Source: Scatophagus argus
Lineage: Eukaryota > Chordata > Actinopteri > Scatophagidae
Direction of reading: 5' to 3'
NCBI RefSeq assembly: GCF_020382885.2
Contig: NC_058496.1
Location: 11,265,501-11,329,500 of the forward strand
Length of the DNA: 64,000 nt
Shown: piece after piece, positions 60,001 through 64,000 of the stretch
Position numbering within the stretch: the first letter of the stretch is position 1
How the letters are laid out: each line of letters begins with the position of its first letter
Program-made: the position numbers and the translations under genes
Notes under the pieces: generated by a model
Database searches by the model: none
What the model was told of the DNA's origin: nothing
The model's input: only the letters and a program-made list of their open reading frames with translations

Positions 60001-63000
60001 AAAGAATGAACGAGACAAAGTTACGGACGCGCATTCAAGCAATACCTTGTCAAGATGGGGCCTCGTGGCTTTCATAAGCCGGAGCTTCTCTGCTAGACTT
60101 TTCACAAGACAGAAATCAGAAATGATTAAACCTTAAACATTGTTCATCCAACATAATACACTCATTACCACTCAGAAAGTAACCATGTTGCATATCATTC
60201 GGACCAACAGTTCAAATGCATCCGTCAGCTGTACCACATGGCTGCTTTTGCTACTTTTGTATGATGACGGGCAGACACATCTTGTGTTGGTAAAAAGGTT
60301 CACACAATAAAGATATTATTTTGTCATTTTAAATATTGCTGACTAAACTGTGTGCTCTCTCTCCCGTGGCTGCTGACATTTCAGACTGACATACAAGGGT
60401 GCACGCAACCACTGATGTGGCTTTGTGAATCGATATTGCTTTATTTTCAGGGATCACAAAAATCTTTCCGTTTCCATTTGAGTTGTTTTAGGATAAAATG
60501 TTTTACATGACTGACTGACCGACTTTATTCAAGACTTTATTATGGCATTTCTGCTTAATTCTTATTTGGTGACATATTTGTGTTTTCTGTCTAAACCTAT
60601 TGTGAATAAAAAAAACAAACAAACATTTTTTTTAAGATTAAACAAAAGTTAAATAAAATGTTCATCTGAAGCCACAAATGTTCTTGAGGATTTTCCGCTC
60701 TCACGGTCAGACATGCCGTATCAGTGCTTAATGACACAGGTTTGAATGGACTTATGAAAACTTTAGAAATGGCAAATCCTACAAAACAGCACCACCAAAC
60801 AATCAACAGCCCTTGTTTTCCCCATCAGACCTCCTCATTCTCCTCCCCCCTTCTCTCTGACCTCACAAGGAGGCTAAATGTTGTGTCCAGCAGCTTGAGC
60901 CCTGCGTGCTGTTAGTACCACACAGGCGGAGCGGCGGGGGGCCGCTTCAAACAGCCAGCGTGGGATCAAGGGGAGGAGGGGCCTGGACTCTCAAAGGCAG
61001 GGGGAAAGGAACTATCTGTTGGGACAAGGGGGACTCCTCGGGAGCCAGTGGACACACACAGCTCTAATCCTCTGCAGCTGGTCTCAGAGACACTGAGTGA
61101 GGGCATGTAAGAGAGCTTTAACACCATGGCCCATTACATTCACATGAAAGGATGAACACCGACTCTATTCATGAGAATGACATTCTACAGGGGACACAAT
61201 ATGATGACCACCCCGCAGTGTAACAGGGGGACGCTCTATAAAAGAGTTCGTTAATTAGAGAGAAACATGGTGAGCAACAGTATCAAAGACTGCTGGGTGC
61301 ACAGTTCAGACAGACTCGCGACAAGGGCCGTCAATGCAGTCAAAATAAGTTCTTGTTCTTTCACTGTAAATGTATGTCGCACACATTGGGATGACCGATA
61401 TTACCAACCAACACACTGTTATCAACAAATACAGTATGTCAGCCCTTAAGTAACAGGAAATAGCAGCAACAAAATGCACAAAAAGGGTTCACAGTAATTT
61501 ATTAAATAGTTTGTCATTTGTGAAAAGTCCTTTATTTGGTGCATTGAGCGTAACGAGCAAAGTGCCATCTAGTATCATTACATTCACTATATGCTAACCT
61601 AAGATAGATAGGCCTTTATTAGTCCCGCAGTGGGGAAATTGTCAAAGATGTCTCAAAACTTGCCAAAACTCAGCAACTCACACCAAAAAATCCAGCTGGA
61701 TGAACAGCACCACAGCTAAGAATATGTATTTTTGATTTTTTTGGTGAACTGTCCCAAACAAAAAAAAACCCCAAACACTTTTATTCTTGATTGTTGTGAA
61801 CATGAATATGGACAAAACCAACTCACTTTGCTCCATCTTTAGGGTCAAAGGAATGCAGGTCCAGCACTTCAGAGAGATCCACCCTGCGGAAGAAGATCAC
61901 TGATCGCATTACTTTTTTAAGTAAAGTTACATTTAAAATCAAACTACACCATAGTAGGCAATAAATCAAGAAGGACAAGTTCAGTTTTTGCCACAAGTTG
62001 GCTAAAACTAACATTAAGGCTGAAGGAGTGAAGTGGCTGGAGCAGAAACGTGTGGGGCTGTTTTTCGGATTAACCCCTGGTTGCACGGCGTCTTTCATCT
62101 GTTCACCCTGGTCTGAACTCTGTGGGGGTGCGGGATCCAAAACACACCCAAACCTTTGATACACACTGCTTGTGTAGCCAGATGCTACCTGGAGTCAATA
62201 ACATGCTAACACACATACAGACGCATACTTGCACGCACGCACATTCACACATATGCAACCAAGTCGGGTTGAAGATCCAGGGTCAAAGAGCAAAGAGTTG
62301 TGGGTAACTAGAGACCACTGAAGGTTTGGTGTTTACTCAGAGTGCAGCAGTTTGTGTATGTATACGTGTGAGTGTGTGTGTGTTGGGGGTTTTGTCTTGA
62401 CCAGTGACACGCCTGAATTGCTTCATCTTTGATATATAAAGATCTGAGCAGGAGCGCCACGTGGATTTCATCTGTTACACACCCGACACAAAGCTACTAA
62501 CACAAAAAGCAACTTACCTTGACTTTTGTGTTTCTACAATCTTGACGAGACCATTTACAGATCTGAAATGAGAAGAAAAAAGGCTAATATTTAGACAAGG
62601 GACAAATTCATTCCTACTACCCTACAACTTTACTTTTCTTGACCGAAGAACGAGGCCAACTGTTGTACATAAAAAGCTAGGTAAAAAAGAACACGGAAAA
62701 ACAGATATTATAAGTAGTAAAAGTACATGAAGCTGACCTGACTGCGTCTCGGATTTGAGTCAGTTCCTCTTCATTCACCAGGTCTGTCTTGTTGATTATG
62801 GTCAGGTCAGCGACAGCGATCTGCCTAAAAAGACATTACATACAACGTGGGCATGGCAGGCGACACATTTTGTACAAGGATCACACCAAGGATCACAAAA
62901 AGTCCTCTAAACCAGCTACATCAGGAATGCGCCGCCGTGTGAATATCTCTAACAAGTTGTGTTCATGATATTTATCAGAAGACTTCTTGTGTATTTCTGT

Positions 63001-63581
63001 GGCTTTTCGTGGGTGGCATTGGGCAATAGATGCCAAACTCAAATGGGAGCTGAGTGCTGTTTAGCTTGGAGGTGAAAACACAAACAAAGAGCAAGAATGC
63101 AAAGGGTCGTGCAACTGGTCTCTCTTCATCAGAGTATTTGTTCAACACCAACAAGCACGCAGCTGCTGGAAGAGACAAACAGAGAGACGCCCAGGGAGAC
63201 AGAGAGGCGGGTGGCAGGAGTACGCCTCAGAACAGCATGTCATGAGGCCTAGTGTGGTCTGTTTAGTCTTAAAGGAATACTTCAACATTTTGGGAAACGA
63301 GCCTCCTCGCTTTCTTGTTGATGAAACACCGCTCAAATATCTGTACGGTGAACATAAAGCTACCAACAGCAGCCGGTTGGCTTAGCTTAGCACAAAGAGT
63401 AGAAACAGAGAGAAACAGCTAGCTCTAATTCATTAATAAGTTTCATCATGCTTGTTTAATCCATAAACAAAAAGGTGAAAAAACAAAAGCGAATAACTGT
63501 ATTTCCTAAAGGAAACATTTTACAGCAAACATACCTGGCTGCTTCATTAACGAGTCCGTCGGCTTTTTCCTCAGTTAGTTG
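57096..63581 (-). CDS. zng1: Zinc-regulated GTPase metalloprotein activator (COBW domain), C-terminal 209 residues (partial, last nine exons)
   Basis: Exons in transcript order: 63581-63535, 62824-62738, 62562-62518, 61883-61827, 60097-60046, 58363-58295, 58175-58110, 57952-57826, 57175-57096. They total 630 bases in one continuous frame ending in TAA. The protein shows LTEEKADGLVNEAAR, then IAVADLTIINKTDLV with the guanine-specifying NKTD motif, SRVDLSEVLDLHSFD, and the CobW C-terminal domain (TVTFEVVGD, QGVHELYELNETP, INRLVFIGRNLDRDIL). The P-loop and the CxCC zinc-binding motif lie upstream, outside the window. ZNG1/CBWD proteins are cytosolic GTPases that deliver zinc to methionine aminopeptidase 1. 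The C-terminus GAERKLL is shorter than the human one. The 52-base exon needs the AG at 60098-60099 (GAAAAG|T); nearby downstream AGs would cause a frameshift. An older symbol is cbwd. Confidence 0.94.
61500..61755. mobile_element. Partial copy of the 18.6 kb inverted-repeat element, with an insertion
   Basis: The right end GGTGAACTGTCCC and the preceding ATATGTATTTTTGATTTTTT match the right end of 18575-19258. CAAAGTGCCATCTAGTATCATTACATTCA matches CAAAGTGTCATCTGGTTCTATTACATTCA near 19121 (only short parts quoted). AGATAGATAGGCCTTTATTAG at 61605 resembles another common fish repeat edge and seems to interrupt the copy. It lies in a zng1 intron. Confidence 0.55.
63269..63430 (+). repeat. Dispersed fish repeat (TTAAAGGAATACTTC type)
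   Basis: Starts TTAAAGGAATACTTCAACAT, passes ATCTGTACGGTGAACATAAAG and GGTTGGCTTAGCTTAGCAC, and ends at AGAAACAGCTAGCTC. I recognise this as a very common teleost repeat; it is probably a non-autonomous element truncated at the right. It lies in a zng1 intron. A diverged relative is at 36466-36690. Confidence 0.65.
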
Positions 63582-64000
63582 CTACAGGAAGCAGAGAAAG
63601 TGGATATGACTTACACGTGCAATCAGAAAATGAAAGGAAACTTTGTAGAAAAAACAAAGATGCATGTGTCTGAAACAGCCAACACAAAAAGAGACAGACA
63701 ACAAAGAAAGGCCGATGTTTCATCTTTGCAAACTAAGTGACTTTCTCAACATATGAAACCACAGGAGATCACTCTTCATTTTCTGTTTGCGTCTTGTGCC
63801 CACGCAGGGGATGCAGCTTTTTCCAGAACGGTTTAATATGTAACAACAGACAGAGCAGGAGGTGTTAAACTGGATCCTGACCCCGGAGTGTCAATCTGAC
63901 ATTAATCTGTCACTGCACGCTTCACCGCCGCTTCATTTCTGAGGGAACTGAATGACAAAAAATGTATTTAAAAAAAAAAAGGTAATAGAACGGCCACTTG
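63582..64000 (-). other. Right-edge noncoding DNA, zng1 intron
   Basis: Read as intron because the first visible zng1 exon begins at 63581 with an acceptor. The preceding exon (expected to encode a DSKYGLK-like end) was not found here. Confidence 0.6.

Noticed and set aside
60046..60097. zng1 exon starting at the CAG or TCTAG acceptor
   Set aside because: Both give a frame with an early stop; only GAAAAG|T yields LAEKL...PHLDK, which matches the family.

Overview
The window is vertebrate, and almost certainly teleost (probably percomorph-type), nuclear DNA. It shows large intron-split genes with GT-AG junctions, low gene density and many CA/TG microsatellites. It also holds Tc1-like transposon remnants, a tRNA-derived SINE and several short inverted-repeat elements of types I recognise from fish genomes. 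There are no bacterial-style operons, CRISPR arrays or prophage genes.

Five protein-coding genes can be supported. On the + strand: the last four exons of a zswim6-type gene (1270-4403) with a roughly 3 kb 3' UTR, and a complete two-exon tmem252 gene (25841-26634). On the - strand: a complete eleven-exon pgm5 (52133 down to 29396, 567 codons), a single-exon FoxD gene best called foxd5/foxd4-like (54758 down to 53691), and the last nine exons of zng1/cbwd (63581 down to 57096), whose 5' part lies beyond the right edge. All splice joins were checked for reading-frame continuity by hand.

Layout: 1-7.4 kb zswim6 3' end; 7.4-25.8 kb intergenic DNA with two inverted-repeat elements, microsatellites, a purine-rich tract and a few unusually complex blocks that are conserved-noncoding candidates; 25.8-27 kb tmem252; 27-28.5 kb intergenic; 28.5-52.3 kb pgm5, with most of the repeats in its introns; 52.3-53.4 kb pgm5 upstream DNA; 53.4-54.9 kb foxd5; 54.9-56.7 kb intergenic; 56.7-64 kb zng1.

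The genes do not form a pathway. Zng1 is a zinc-transferring GTPase, FoxD5 a forkhead regulator, Pgm5 a phosphoglucomutase-family muscle adhesion protein, Tmem252 a small membrane protein with three PPxY motifs, and Zswim6 a SWIM-zinc-finger family protein. Their order matters: zng1-foxd-pgm5-tmem252 matches the CBWD-FOXD4-PGM5-TMEM252 neighbourhood of human chromosome 9. Adjacency to zswim6 (human chromosome 5) fits an old linkage between parts of human 5 and 9. I found no convincing new molecular system. The most checkable observations are four perfect CRE palindromes confined to pgm5 introns, the intact catalytic loops of this Pgm5, the three PPxY motifs of Tmem252, and several candidate noncoding elements.
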